From positions 1 to 64,000 of the forward strand of contig NZ_JAKKIE010000021.1 of assembly GCF_021742065.1 (NCBI RefSeq): 64,000 nucleotides of DNA. Reading direction: 5' to 3'. Below are positions 1 through 7,829 of the stretch, piece after piece. A model generated the notes under the pieces. The model did not search any database. It was not told where the DNA came from and worked only from the letters and a program-made list of their open reading frames with translations. Source of the stretch: Rhizorhapis sp. SPR117. GTDB lineage: Bacteria; Pseudomonadota; Alphaproteobacteria; Sphingomonadales; Sphingomonadaceae. Both the position numbers and the translations under genes were made by a program. How positions within the stretch are numbered: position 1 is the stretch's first letter; each line of letters starts with the position of its first letter.

Positions 1-52
1 CCTCGGAAAAAAGGGAACTTTCGCCCTTCGGGCTGTTCCCTTTTTTCCGAGG
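1..52. repeat. Long perfect hairpin at the window start
   Basis: Positions 1-18 and 35-52 are exact reverse complements (18 bp, no mismatch). The 16-nt centre folds again into a 4-bp GCCC/GGGC stem at 23-26 and 30-33. The arms contain A6 and T6 runs, so either strand could form a stable terminator-like hairpin. Its position before the DUF2285 gene suggests a bidirectional terminator or a structural site of the mobile element. The function is inferred from symmetry alone. Confidence 0.6.
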
Positions 53-245
53 TTACAGGCTACTGGCCGAGTCTAAGGCTAAAGCCAGTATCCGACTGAA
101 GTCGGAGGGGTTCCTCCTCCAAGAGGACTCTAAAGGTCATGGGGCCGTCTAGTCACGGTTACTAACTCCCCGATCACCAGGTCAGAGGGGCCATTTGCGG
201 GGGCGCACCGCAAGCAAGGCTCTTCCGGGATGAAAGGGAGTGGCC
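53..245. other. Structured non-coding leader
   Basis: No credible gene lies here. Short inverted repeats follow closely: TACTGGC/GCCAGTA at 61-67 and 84-90, then TCCGAC-TGAA-GTCGGA at 91-106, then a GGAGG/CCTCC pair that competes with the second stem. Such a run can be a 5' leader RNA or a small RNA. A good Shine-Dalgarno (AAAGGGAG, 233-240) ends the stretch and sets the start of the next gene. No known RNA family was recognised. Confidence 0.35.
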
Positions 246-533
246 ATGCGGGTTCCCGTCGAACTCGATCCCGATGTGGATGATGAAGCGCCAGCCGGAG
301 ACACCATAACCGTCTATGACGAGCGGCATTTCGTAACTTATCTGCGCCTTCTCGACGCTAAGGCGGAAGGCGCGGATTGGAAGGAAGTCGCGCAAATCGT
401 GCTACACCGCGATCCGGCGGCCGAGGAACTTCGGACCTATCGTTGCTGGCAAAGCCATCTCGAACGCGCGCAATGGCTTTCGCGTGAGGGCTATCGGAAG
501 ATTCTGGAACAGGCGGCAGCCAATAGGGCGTGA
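246..533 (+). CDS. Small DUF2285-type DNA-binding domain protein
   Basis: Encodes about 95 residues resembling the short DUF2285 (RovC-like) proteins common in integrative and conjugative elements of sphingomonads. It has an acidic N-terminus, then a 'YDERHFVTYLRLLDA' block, a 'DWKEVAQIVLHRDP' block and a 'SHLERAQWLSREGYRKIL' end. An in-frame GTG at 240 is possible, but it lies on the ribosome site AAAGGGAG (233-240). ATG 246 sits 5 nt after that site and is preferred. The family is thought to bind DNA; no target can be read here. Its neighbours (split DUF6499/DUF2285 gene, ardA) support a mobile-element regulatory role. Confidence 0.7.
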   Translation: MRVPVELDPDVDDEAPAGDTITVYDERHFVTYLRLLDAKAEGADWKEVAQIVLHRDPAAEELRTYRCWQSHLERAQWLSREGYRKILEQAAANRA

Positions 534-550
534 GGGCAACGCCCGCGCGA

Positions 551-1075
551 TCAACGCTTGCCGGGCTTGATCGGATAGTGGAGCAGCAGGCGGTAGCCGC
601 CGCGCATCATCCTGATACCGTGCGCCACCAGCCGGCGGGATTTGTTCTTGCTCGGATCGCTCTCGAAGTCCTCCTTAGTGCCGCGAAAGCCGAGCAGGAC
701 TTCGGCGATGGTGCGATAGCTTTCACCGCGCAGTCGGGCGTCGAGCGCGCGCAGGGACAGGATATGCCATTGCCGGAGTTGGGCGGGGACCGCCCGGAAA
801 TCTGGACCGGGTGCGCGACCATTGATGGATCGCCAGAAGCGGCGCGCGGCGTGAGCGCGCAGCTCCAGAAAAGCATCCATCAGCAGCGTGACGGCATAAA
901 ACGCGGCGGCGTCTGGCATCGTCTCGGGTAGCCAGAATTGATGCGCGACGCCATCCACCTGCCATATGCCGTGCCAGCCATCGGCGGCGCGTCGCAGGTC
1001 GAGGCCATCGAGATGGGCAAGCGTCAGTATCGGTTCGGTATCACTGTCGTTGTTGGCAACCGGCGACAGCATCAC
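551..1075 (-). CDS. DUF2285 domain protein, C-terminal part of a split regulator
   Basis: About 174 residues (GTG 1075 or ATG 1072) carry a DUF2285 domain, ending in the 'RALDARLRGESYRTIAEVLL' helix-turn-helix-like block and a basic 'SRRLVAHGIRMMRGGYRLLL' stretch. In the usual family architecture an N-terminal DUF6499 domain precedes DUF2285 in one chain of about 250 residues. Here DUF6499 lies just upstream (1119-1334) in another frame. The frame of this part stays open upstream across the gap to about 1150. One extra C in the minus-strand run TTTCCC (1143-1145) explains the split. This piece may be silent or translated alone. Confidence 0.65.
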   Translation of the reverse strand: MMLSPVANNDSDTEPILTLAHLDGLDLRRAADGWHGIWQVDGVAHQFWLPETMPDAAAFYAVTLLMDAFLELRAHAARRFWRSINGRAPGPDFRAVPAQLRQWHILSLRALDARLRGESYRTIAEVLLGFRGTKEDFESDPSKNKSRRLVAHGIRMMRGGYRLLLHYPIKPGKR

Positions 1076-1118
1076 GGCTTGCGGTTGAAGGCTCGGACTC
1101 CAGATTGGTGGCGGCCGA

Positions 1119-1334
1119 TCATGCGGCGTGTCGGGATCGCACGGGAAATCGCAACCCCCAGCGATCCGCGAACGCTTTTAGGTCGCGGCCGGTCGGTCGT
1201 CCGGTCAGGGCGATGGTGCGGAAGTCCTGACGATAATCGTCATTCCGGCGCAAGTATTCCCAAGCGAAACCGGCGGTCGGAATGTGTTTCGCGTACCTAT
1301 ATGCCGCCGGCAAGCGCCAGTCGATGCTAAGCAT
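1119..1334 (-). CDS. DUF6499 domain protein, N-terminal part of a split regulator
   Basis: A 71-residue product begins with the family's characteristic opening 'DWRLPAAYRYAKHIPTAGFA' and continues 'WEYLRRNDDYRQDF', ending after 'RWGLRFPVRSRHAA'. In relatives the 'RWGLRF' block leads straight into a linker and a DUF2285 domain. Here a stop follows because the frame shifts in a C run near 1143-1145. ATG 1334 is chosen because the family homology starts there; the longer open frame upstream is unlike the family. Two palindromes (1392-1438) lie upstream and may be operators. Probably a transcriptional regulator of the mobile element, now broken or mis-sequenced. Confidence 0.65.
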   Translation of the reverse strand: MLSIDWRLPAAYRYAKHIPTAGFAWEYLRRNDDYRQDFRTIALTGRPTGRDLKAFADRWGLRFPVRSRHAA

Positions 1335-1391
1335 GGCGTCACCTCCCAAATCCGGGGCGTGCGAGGCAACGCCCGGATCAGAGAGATTCAA

Positions 1392-1438
1392 ATATTTCTG
1401 GAAATATAGAAGCCGCTCAAAGCAGATACCTTGAGCGG
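1392..1438. promoter_or_regulatory. Two adjacent palindromes upstream of the DUF6499 gene
   Basis: ATATTTC-TG-GAAATAT (1392-1407) is a perfect 7-bp dyad. CCGCTCAA-N10-TTGAGCGG (1413-1438) is a perfect 8-bp dyad 5 nt away. They lie 58-104 nt upstream of the DUF6499 start at 1334, in AT-richer DNA than the neighbourhood, where promoter and operator sites are expected. Autoregulation by the split regulator or control by another element protein is inferred. Confidence 0.45.
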
Positions 1439-1534
1439 ATAACCCGATCATTATTAGTTGTTTTCTTCTTAACATCAGCTCCGTGATTCTACGATACGCC
1501 CGCCCGCAAGAGTGCGGGCAAGGCGATGTGGCTT

Positions 1535-2062
1535 TCACCTGTTGGAAAACACATGCACCTCGCCGTGCGCCGTCTCGATGGTGAACAGGTCGCCGCCCAT
1601 CTCGGCGTCGCAGGCCATCGCATCCCAATCGACATAGCTGCGCAGGGCCTCGGGGATCGTGACGCTCTCGGTGGTCAGTTCCTCCATGTAGTCGGCAAGG
1701 CTGGCGAACTGACCATGATAGCAGTCCTGCAAGGTGGTTTCGGCTTGGTCCATGTCGCCACCGAATTGCTCCAGCAGGCCCGCACCTAGTGCGCCGTGCT
1801 CAGCGATGAAAGCGCCCATCCGCGCCACGTTGTCGATGCCGGCATATTCGCTGATGGTGACGCCCTCGAAACCCTCATAGTCATGGACGGCGTATTCCTC
1901 CGCGTTCTCGATGGGGGACCGCGCGAGCATCGCCGCTATCTCGTCCCTGATCGCGTCGGCGTCCTGATCCGCCTCGATCCAAACACCATGCAGATAGCCG
2001 TTATTGTAGGCGGCAAGGCAGGCGATATAGATGCGGGGATTGCTATCGGATACGTTGGTCAT
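1535..2062 (-). CDS. ardA: Antirestriction protein ArdA
   Basis: The 175-residue acidic protein begins its homology with 'RIYIACLAAYNNGYLHGVWI' and has 'VHDYEGF' and 'ISEYAGIDNVARM' blocks typical of ArdA. ArdA is a DNA mimic that binds type I restriction-modification complexes and protects incoming plasmids or integrative elements. The high Asp/Glu content fits this. It is transcribed away from the methyltransferase island and toward the DUF6499/DUF2285 gene. Its presence supports the reading that 1 to about 2.3 kb belongs to a conjugative or integrative element. A 9-bp inverted repeat (2082-2117) lies in its leader. Confidence 0.88.
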   Translation of the reverse strand: MTNVSDSNPRIYIACLAAYNNGYLHGVWIEADQDADAIRDEIAAMLARSPIENAEEYAVHDYEGFEGVTISEYAGIDNVARMGAFIAEHGALGAGLLEQFGGDMDQAETTLQDCYHGQFASLADYMEELTTESVTIPEALRSYVDWDAMACDAEMGGDLFTIETAHGEVHVFSNR

Positions 2063-2081
2063 GTCTCTGATCCTTGGGTCT

Positions 2082-2117
2082 GAAGGTCAGCGAAGCGGAA
2101 CGCCGCGCCTGACCTTC
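2082..2117. promoter_or_regulatory. Inverted repeat in the ardA leader
   Basis: GAAGGTCAG (2082-2090) and CTGACCTTC (2109-2117) are perfect reverse complements separated by 18 nt, 20 nt upstream of the ardA start. In the ardA transcript this folds into a 9-bp hairpin near the ribosome-binding region; as DNA it could be an operator. The role is inferred. Confidence 0.4.
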
Positions 2118-2323
2118 TGGCCGTCGCCGAGACTGGGGTAGCAAACAGCAAGGGCGGTCGGGGTGGAGGGGGATCACCCGGCCTGCACAAGCCCCTTGGG
2201 GCGCGGAAGGCTGGGGATACCGCCCCGGACGGTTCCACTTACCTTGCTGGCGCGAGGGCAACGCCCTTAGCAATACATACTCTATCAGCCGCCGGAAAAT
2301 CGCTGTTCTCGCGAGTCAAAGTG

Positions 2324-2339
2324 ATGCAGTATGTTGCAT
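2324..2339. promoter_or_regulatory. Candidate operator of the methyltransferase operon
   Basis: ATGCA-N6-TGCAT (2324-2339) is a perfect 5-bp dyad about 54 nt before the ribbon-helix-helix start codon. Ribbon-helix-helix regulators usually bind short dyads next to their own gene, so this is a reasonable autoregulatory site. It is short enough to occur by chance. Confidence 0.3.
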
Positions 2340-2392
2340 TTAGAATCACATCTCGCTAAAGTGAACAATAGGGGAACATTAGCAGGTCTGCC

Positions 2393-2611
2393 ATGAGTGA
2401 TCGATCAAAAAAACTCGGCCCCCGTGTCACCGTCAGCGTCACGTCCGGAGACTATGACATGCTGAACACGCTCGCCGAAAAGGACGACGTATCCGTGTCC
2501 TGGGTCGTGCGGCGTGCCATCCATGAATATTTGCGGCGACACGAGCAGCCCGCACGGGCTGTGCGGCGGCCGGCTCTGGACAAGCGGGCAGCGGCACCGG
2601 AGCGGACATGA
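2393..2611 (+). CDS. Ribbon-helix-helix (CopG-like) regulator
   Basis: A 72-residue basic protein. 'RVTVSVTSGDYDMLNTLAEK' (residues ~11-30) gives the beta strand and first helix; 'VSVSWVVRRAIHEYL' gives the second helix of a ribbon-helix-helix fold. The tail is rich in Arg, Pro and Ala and looks disordered. Its stop overlaps the start of the first methyltransferase by 4 nt (ATGA), so it heads that operon and probably represses it. Such a control protein ahead of methylase genes is analogous to the C proteins of restriction-modification loci, though the fold is different. Confidence 0.8.
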   Translation: MSDRSKKLGPRVTVSVTSGDYDMLNTLAEKDDVSVSWVVRRAIHEYLRRHEQPARAVRRPALDKRAAAPERT

Positions 2612-4521
2612 AACAAATGAGAATGCCGGGGGAAAACGAACAGATGCTTCACACCGCGACCAGGCCGCTCAAGGCAGCGCCGGCGATGCCCGCCAAATCT
2701 CTGGATGCCCTCTACCGCCAGCCGCTGGCGGCAAAGCGCACCGGTGCCCTGTACGGGGCCTTTCCGTACCCGACAAAGATTTCCCCGGAGGCGATTGCCC
2801 TATATATCGCCGCCCATACCAAACCTGGCGACACCGTGTTTGACGGGTTCGGAGGCAGCGGGATGACCGGCCTCGCCGCGCTGCTTTGTGAACGGCCAAC
2901 CGAGGAATTGCGCGCCGAAGCGATCCGCCTTGGTCTTGACGTGCAGTGGGGTGCCCGCAATGCCGTTCTCTACGAGCTGGGCGCGCTCGGCTCGTTTGTC
3001 GGCCGGACCCTGACCAATCCGCCCGATCCTGCCGCGTTCAGGAAGGCCGCCGAAGATGTCCTGGCGGCCGGGGAGAGCGAAGACGGCTGGATGTATGAGG
3101 CGCGCGATCCCTCCGGCGCGAAAGGCTCCCTTCGTCACCTGATCTGGAGCGATAAGCTGCGCTGCCCCGGTTGCCGCAGCTCTGTCACCTTGTGGGATGC
3201 TTGCGTTTCGCTCGATCCGGCGGAGATTTCCTCCACCTTCTCCTGCCCGAAATGCCGCCATGAAGCGCCGCTGGATCATGCGCAGCGGGTGACGGTGCAG
3301 GAACAGGATGATGTGCTGGGCGAGCAGCGCGCATTGCGCGGACGCGCGATGGCCCGCGTCTATGGTTCGACCGGGAAAAAACGCTGGTCGCGCCCGGCAA
3401 CGGCCGCCGACCTGACGCTTATCAAGAAGATTGAGGCGGAGCCGATCCCGTCATGCGTCCCGCAGACGTTGATCCCCTGGGGCGATCTCTACCGAAAAGG
3501 CTACCATCAGGGCATTACGCACGTTCACCACTTCTACACGCGGCGCAATCTCATCGTCTTCGCCCGCATGTGGGAGCGTGTGGAATCCTATCGCGGCGCG
3601 CTCCGCGAAGGGCTGCGCTTCTGGCTGCTCAGCTATAACGCGGCGCACGGCACGATCATGACACGCGTCGTGGCGAAGTCCGGCCAGAAAGACCTAGTCG
3701 TCACCAGCGCACAGCCCGGCGTGCTCTATGTCAGCGGCCTTCCCGTCGAAAAGAATTTTTTTGCAGGATTGCGGCGCAAGCTGACAACGATTGCGCAGGC
3801 GTTTGAGACAATCCACGGCGGCAGCGGCAAGGTCGAAGTCGTCCACGGCTCCAGCTGCGCTGTCGCGCTGCCGTCCGGCAGTATCGACTACGTGTTCACG
3901 GACCCGCCCTTCGGAGCCAACATACCCTATGCCGAACTCAGTTTTATAAACGAGGCTTGGCTCAAGACCTTCACCGACCGCACGGATGAAGCCATCGTTA
4001 GCCCGGACCAAGGCAAGGCCATTGACGAGTACCGGGATCTGCTAACCCGGTCGTTCAGCGAGGCCCGCCGGATATTGAAGCCGTCCGGCAAAGCCACGAT
4101 GGTGTTTCATTCCGCATCTGCCGAAGTCTGGAACGCCTTGCAGCGCGCCTACCAGGATGCGGGTTTTGACGTGGAGTATGCGGGGGTTCTCGACAAGAAG
4201 CAGGGCAGCTTCAAACAGGTAACAACGGAAGGAGCCGTGCGCGGCGATCCCGTGCTCCTGTTGGGGCCCCGTCGCAATGCCGAGGCCCGGATCGAAAGCA
4301 AGACCGGAGCGGACGAATGTATATGGACGGTCGCAACGGCCCTTCACCGCGCGGCGACCGCCGCGCATGACCCGGCCGAAGCGACGGCGCAGAGGCTTTA
4401 CTCCCGCCTCGTGACGCATTTCCTCAGCCATCATCAGCAAGTCCCGCTCGACGCGGACGTCTTCTATCGCTGGTATGCAGAACAGCCGCTGCCCGGAGTT
4501 CTATGCAGTGCCGGCGACTGA
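2608..4521 (+). CDS. DNA methyltransferase with zinc ribbon (N4/N6 class), first of three
   Basis: 637 residues. An N-terminal 'FPYPTKISPEAIALYI' block precedes the AdoMet motif 'FDGFGGSGMTG' (78-88). A zinc-ribbon insert has CPGC (186-189) and CPKC (213-216). The catalytic 'TDPPF' (431-435) is followed by 'YAELSFINEAWL'. This matches DNA methylases that modify adenine N6 or cytosine N4. The start overlaps the regulator by 4 nt and the 3' end overlaps the next methyltransferase, so the genes are co-translated. No nuclease or helicase domain is visible in it. It probably marks self DNA in the defence system formed with its neighbours. Confidence 0.85.
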   Translation: MKQMRMPGENEQMLHTATRPLKAAPAMPAKSLDALYRQPLAAKRTGALYGAFPYPTKISPEAIALYIAAHTKPGDTVFDGFGGSGMTGLAALLCERPTEELRAEAIRLGLDVQWGARNAVLYELGALGSFVGRTLTNPPDPAAFRKAAEDVLAAGESEDGWMYEARDPSGAKGSLRHLIWSDKLRCPGCRSSVTLWDACVSLDPAEISSTFSCPKCRHEAPLDHAQRVTVQEQDDVLGEQRALRGRAMARVYGSTGKKRWSRPATAADLTLIKKIEAEPIPSCVPQTLIPWGDLYRKGYHQGITHVHHFYTRRNLIVFARMWERVESYRGALREGLRFWLLSYNAAHGTIMTRVVAKSGQKDLVVTSAQPGVLYVSGLPVEKNFFAGLRRKLTTIAQAFETIHGGSGKVEVVHGSSCAVALPSGSIDYVFTDPPFGANIPYAELSFINEAWLKTFTDRTDEAIVSPDQGKAIDEYRDLLTRSFSEARRILKPSGKATMVFHSASAEVWNALQRAYQDAGFDVEYAGVLDKKQGSFKQVTTEGAVRGDPVLLLGPRRNAEARIESKTGADECIWTVATALHRAATAAHDPAEATAQRLYSRLVTHFLSHHQQVPLDADVFYRWYAEQPLPGVLCSAGD

Positions 4522-6637
4522 CGCAGTTGGCGCGATCAGGTCCTCGGCGCGGTCCTTTGAGGAAAGCCTGCCGTCGGCTCAACGCAAACGGTTGGGGCAG
4601 TTCTTTACCGGGTTGCCGCTGGGGGCGCTTCTCGCGCACCTAGCGCTCGACTCCGGCGCGCGCACGGTGATCGATCCGATGGCCGGGCACGGCGACCTGC
4701 TTGATGCGGCCGCATTGACGGCGCAGGCGCGGGGAGCTCGGCTCAGCCGACTGGACGGCATAGAGCTTGATTCCGAAACAGCCGCCTTCTGCGGTCGCAG
4801 GATGGCGGCTTTGCAGGCGGACGAAGCTGCGGAGAGCAGCCATATTCTCACGGGAAGTGCTTTTGACCCTGCCGCCATCGCGGCGCTGGATACGCCCTGC
4901 TACGATCTCGTCATCACCAATCCTCCCTATGTGAGATACCAATCGCAAAACGGGAACGGTGCCGGTGTCGGTGACGTGCGCCGAGGCCTGTCCGCGATTG
5001 TTGATGCGCGCATGATCGGTGGCGAGCGCGCGCTCTGGCAGGCGCTGGTTGACGGCTATTCGGGCCTTGCCGATCTTTCCGTACCGGCCTGGCTCCTGTC
5101 CGCCCTGTTGACACGGCCGGGCGGCCGCCTGGCCCTTGTCGTTCCCGCCACCTGGCGTTCGCGCGACTATGCCGATGTCGTCCGCTACCTGCTGCTGCGC
5201 GCGTTTCGCCTTGAATATATCGTTGCCGATACCCAGCCAGGCTGGTTTTCCGATGCGCTGGTGCGCACGCATCTTGTCATCGCGCGGCGGCTTTCATGGG
5301 ACGAGGCGCAAGCGCCTGTGTCAGCCCGGTCGCCCCTGCCGACCGCAACCTGGCTGCAAGTTGCACCGGCGGCTGCGGACGGAGAGTCGCTTGTGGGCGG
5401 TGCCTTTCCCGGTTCGGAACCGGAGCGGGACTTTGCGGCATGGGCCGGCGCGGTGAACGGGGACGTGCCGGGCATTGAGCGCCGCCCCTTTGCGCTGGAT
5501 GAGGAATGGCGCACGCTGGAGCAGCGCCTTGAACGCAAGGGCTGGTTTCAGAAGGCCGAAAACAGGGGCGATGCGCTGCCGCTATTTTCCGCCGGGGGCG
5601 TAAGGCCTGCGGTGATGCCAGAAGGACTGCGCGACATGCTGCCGCCCGGCGCGGCACCGGCGCACCTCCAGACACTTGAACAGGCGGGTATCCGGGTCAG
5701 CCAGGGGCTGCGTTCGGGCTGTAACCGCTTCTTCTATGTGACCATGGCCGGTGACGAAGAGGGCCAAACCGTCACCGTCGAAGCGTCGGACAGCTTTCAG
5801 AACATGCAAGTCCGCGTTCCTGTGGCGGCGCTGCGCCCCGTTCTTCACCGTCAGGCGGATATGCAAGCCTTTGCGAATGGGCGCGTTCCGGCCACGCGCG
5901 CGCTTGATTTGTCTGATTGGGTTCTGCCGGAAGATCAGAGGCTCGTCGCAAAAGCGGTGGAGGCTTATCGTAAGAGGCGCGTGTCTACGCCCGGCGTCAT
6001 GCCGCCCGAGCTCGCTTCGTTCGTACGTCTGGCAGCCCGGACTGCGCCGGACCCGAAAGAGCCGGCACGGTTCATTCCCGATCTCACGGCCGTGCGTACC
6101 AATGTCCGCCAGCCCGCCAACGGCCGCGACGTGCCGCGCTTCTGGTACATGCTGCCGGCCTTCACCGCGCGCCATCTGCCCGCGATTTTTACGCCGCGCA
6201 TCAATCACGGCACACCGGCCGTTGCGCTGAACACGCAGCCGCCGGTCCTGATTGATGCCAACTTCTCAACGCTGTGGGCGGAGCAAAGGCAGTGGACAGC
6301 ACATGCGCTCTATGCCCTGTTCCACAGCAGTTGGTGCAGGGCGGCAATGGAAGCCGCCGGCACGCCGCTTGGCGGCGGCGCGCTCAAACTCGAAGCGACG
6401 CACATCCGTCAGGTGCCGATTCCCGTTTTATCGCACCGCGACTGCGAGAGACTTGCCGCGCTCGGACAGCAGCTGGCTACGGGCGTGCCGTCAGCCCGGC
6501 ACCAGATCGATATGTTCATCCTGGCCGCTTCGTTGCCTGGTATGAATGAAAACGACCTCAAGAAAGTAGCGCGCCATATCGACTCTCGCCTTGAGGCTGC
6601 GTGCGCCGCCCGTCAAAGGACAGTCCATGACAGCTGA
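4475..6637 (+). CDS. N6-adenine DNA methyltransferase, second of three
   Basis: 720 residues. 'KRLGQFFTGLPLGALLAHLA' leads to the AdoMet motif 'DPMAGHGD' (67-74) and the catalytic 'NPPY' (149-152), the type I/Eco57I-like N6-adenine class. A long C-terminal region (~330-700) with no recognised domain may be the target-recognition part. ATG 4475 gives a 47-nt overlap with the previous gene. GTG 4508 would give 14 nt and is a reasonable alternative. The 3' end overlaps the next gene by 11 nt. No endonuclease motif was seen, so cutting probably falls to another gene, most simply the PLD protein. Confidence 0.85.
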   Translation: MQNSRCPEFYAVPATDAVGAIRSSARSFEESLPSAQRKRLGQFFTGLPLGALLAHLALDSGARTVIDPMAGHGDLLDAAALTAQARGARLSRLDGIELDSETAAFCGRRMAALQADEAAESSHILTGSAFDPAAIAALDTPCYDLVITNPPYVRYQSQNGNGAGVGDVRRGLSAIVDARMIGGERALWQALVDGYSGLADLSVPAWLLSALLTRPGGRLALVVPATWRSRDYADVVRYLLLRAFRLEYIVADTQPGWFSDALVRTHLVIARRLSWDEAQAPVSARSPLPTATWLQVAPAAADGESLVGGAFPGSEPERDFAAWAGAVNGDVPGIERRPFALDEEWRTLEQRLERKGWFQKAENRGDALPLFSAGGVRPAVMPEGLRDMLPPGAAPAHLQTLEQAGIRVSQGLRSGCNRFFYVTMAGDEEGQTVTVEASDSFQNMQVRVPVAALRPVLHRQADMQAFANGRVPATRALDLSDWVLPEDQRLVAKAVEAYRKRRVSTPGVMPPELASFVRLAARTAPDPKEPARFIPDLTAVRTNVRQPANGRDVPRFWYMLPAFTARHLPAIFTPRINHGTPAVALNTQPPVLIDANFSTLWAEQRQWTAHALYALFHSSWCRAAMEAAGTPLGGGALKLEATHIRQVPIPVLSHRDCERLAALGQQLATGVPSARHQIDMFILAASLPGMNENDLKKVARHIDSRLEAACAARQRTVHDS

Positions 6638-7829
6638 TATTGCCCGCATTCGTGAAACTATCGCGCGCAGCCGCATGCTGCGGGATGCCGGTCATGTCGA
6701 GGCGGTGCTGCGCAGCGAGTTCCAGGGGCGATTGCGGCTTATGTTCCCGGACACCGCGCACGAGACTTGGATCAACAACTACACCGAAGGAACGGAAGCC
6801 CATACCAAGGTGGGCACGGGATCAGGCAAGGCCGCATCCCGGTTCATCGACAATCTGGTGGGTTCGACTACGATTGAGTACGAATCCGACCTGCGCAACA
6901 CCGCCAAGCGCGATACCGGCTACGCGCAGGTGCAGGAGCAGGCGGCGGGACTTGTCCGTGCGGGCACGCCGGTTTCAACGGTCCGGGGCGTATTGTCAGA
7001 TACGGTCGAATGGTACGCCTATGATGCCGTACTTGCAGCGGGGGTCGATCCATCGTCCTGCACCGCTGCCGACATCGCGCTCGTTGTTATCGACGAACTC
7101 AAGCTGCCCGATGACAGCGTACTGTCCGCTGAGCAGCTCGGCGGCTTTATCAAAAAGCATCTGGCGCGCGAACAGTCGCGGCCATTGCGGTCCGAATTCC
7201 TCGCCTCCGACCTTGGCATGGACTCTGCCGCATATAAGAGCAGCGCGGGGCCTTTGTCGCTGCTGGTGGACGAGGAACGCAAGGCCGATCCGTCGGCGGA
7301 CCTTGCCACCGATCTCTGGTCGCAGTTCGTCGATCATCTGGAGGGGCCGGCAGGAACTTTCCGCACCGCCGCGTATGTCGATGAAGCTTACGTGACCCTT
7401 CTCGCGCGGCTTCTGAGCGCGAACGTGCTGACAGGCAAGGCGGTGCTGAGCACGGACGACGAACTGAAGGCAATCTTGAACGGCGAATTCTTCCGCAACA
7501 ATTTCCAGTTGGAGAACGTGGTTGAGCAGGATTATTTCGGCTGGCTTCTCAGCCCGTCATACATTGACCGGCTTGTTGCAGTGGCCCGCGACCTCCAGCG
7601 CGATCTCTATGCTTACGATTTCAGATGGTATCCCGAAGAGGATTTGTTCGGCCGCTTTATGGCGCAGCTCGCGCGCCGCAGCCAGCGCAAGCTGCTCGCC
7701 AGGAATGGACCCCGCACTGGCTCGCCCGTCTGCTTGCCGACCGTTGCATCGACGGCCTCCCGAACGGGGAAAGCCCCCGGATCGTCGATATGTGCTGCGG
7801 ATCCGGTACGATGCTCGCGGAAATCATAA
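6627..7829 (+). CDS. Third methyltransferase, N-terminal part (frameshifted)
   Basis: ATG 6627 follows AAAGGA (6615-6620). The frame encodes a helical, family-specific N-terminal region; 'YDFRWYPEEDLFGRFMAQLA' leads normally into a methyltransferase core. After about residue 357 (position 7698) the frame runs into low-complexity nonsense to a stop at 7829. The expected continuation, 'GQEWTPHWLARLL', lies in the -1 frame. Inserting one G at 7698 (CTCGCC to CTCGGCC) joins both frames into one protein of about 1,088 residues. This is a mutation or a sequencing error. No slippery heptamer is present, so programmed frameshifting is unlikely. Confidence 0.75.
   Translation: MTADIARIRETIARSRMLRDAGHVEAVLRSEFQGRLRLMFPDTAHETWINNYTEGTEAHTKVGTGSGKAASRFIDNLVGSTTIEYESDLRNTAKRDTGYAQVQEQAAGLVRAGTPVSTVRGVLSDTVEWYAYDAVLAAGVDPSSCTAADIALVVIDELKLPDDSVLSAEQLGGFIKKHLAREQSRPLRSEFLASDLGMDSAAYKSSAGPLSLLVDEERKADPSADLATDLWSQFVDHLEGPAGTFRTAAYVDEAYVTLLARLLSANVLTGKAVLSTDDELKAILNGEFFRNNFQLENVVEQDYFGWLLSPSYIDRLVAVARDLQRDLYAYDFRWYPEEDLFGRFMAQLARRSQRKLLARNGPRTGSPVCLPTVASTASRTGKAPGSSICAADPVRCSRKS

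Larger units (their letters stand above)
2063..2392. other. Divergent intergenic region between ardA and the methyltransferase operon
   Basis: No gene is supported in these 330 bases. The stretch separates two divergent transcripts and should hold promoters for both. It contains a hairpin near ardA (2082-2117) and an AT-rich end (about 2310-2390) with a short palindrome (2324-2339) just before the ribbon-helix-helix gene. The middle part is GC-rich and featureless to the eye. Confidence 0.5.

Noticed and set aside
7625..7829. Programmed frameshifting in the third methyltransferase
   Set aside because: The frames overlap, but no slippery heptamer or downstream stem is evident, and one base insertion restores a continuous family sequence.
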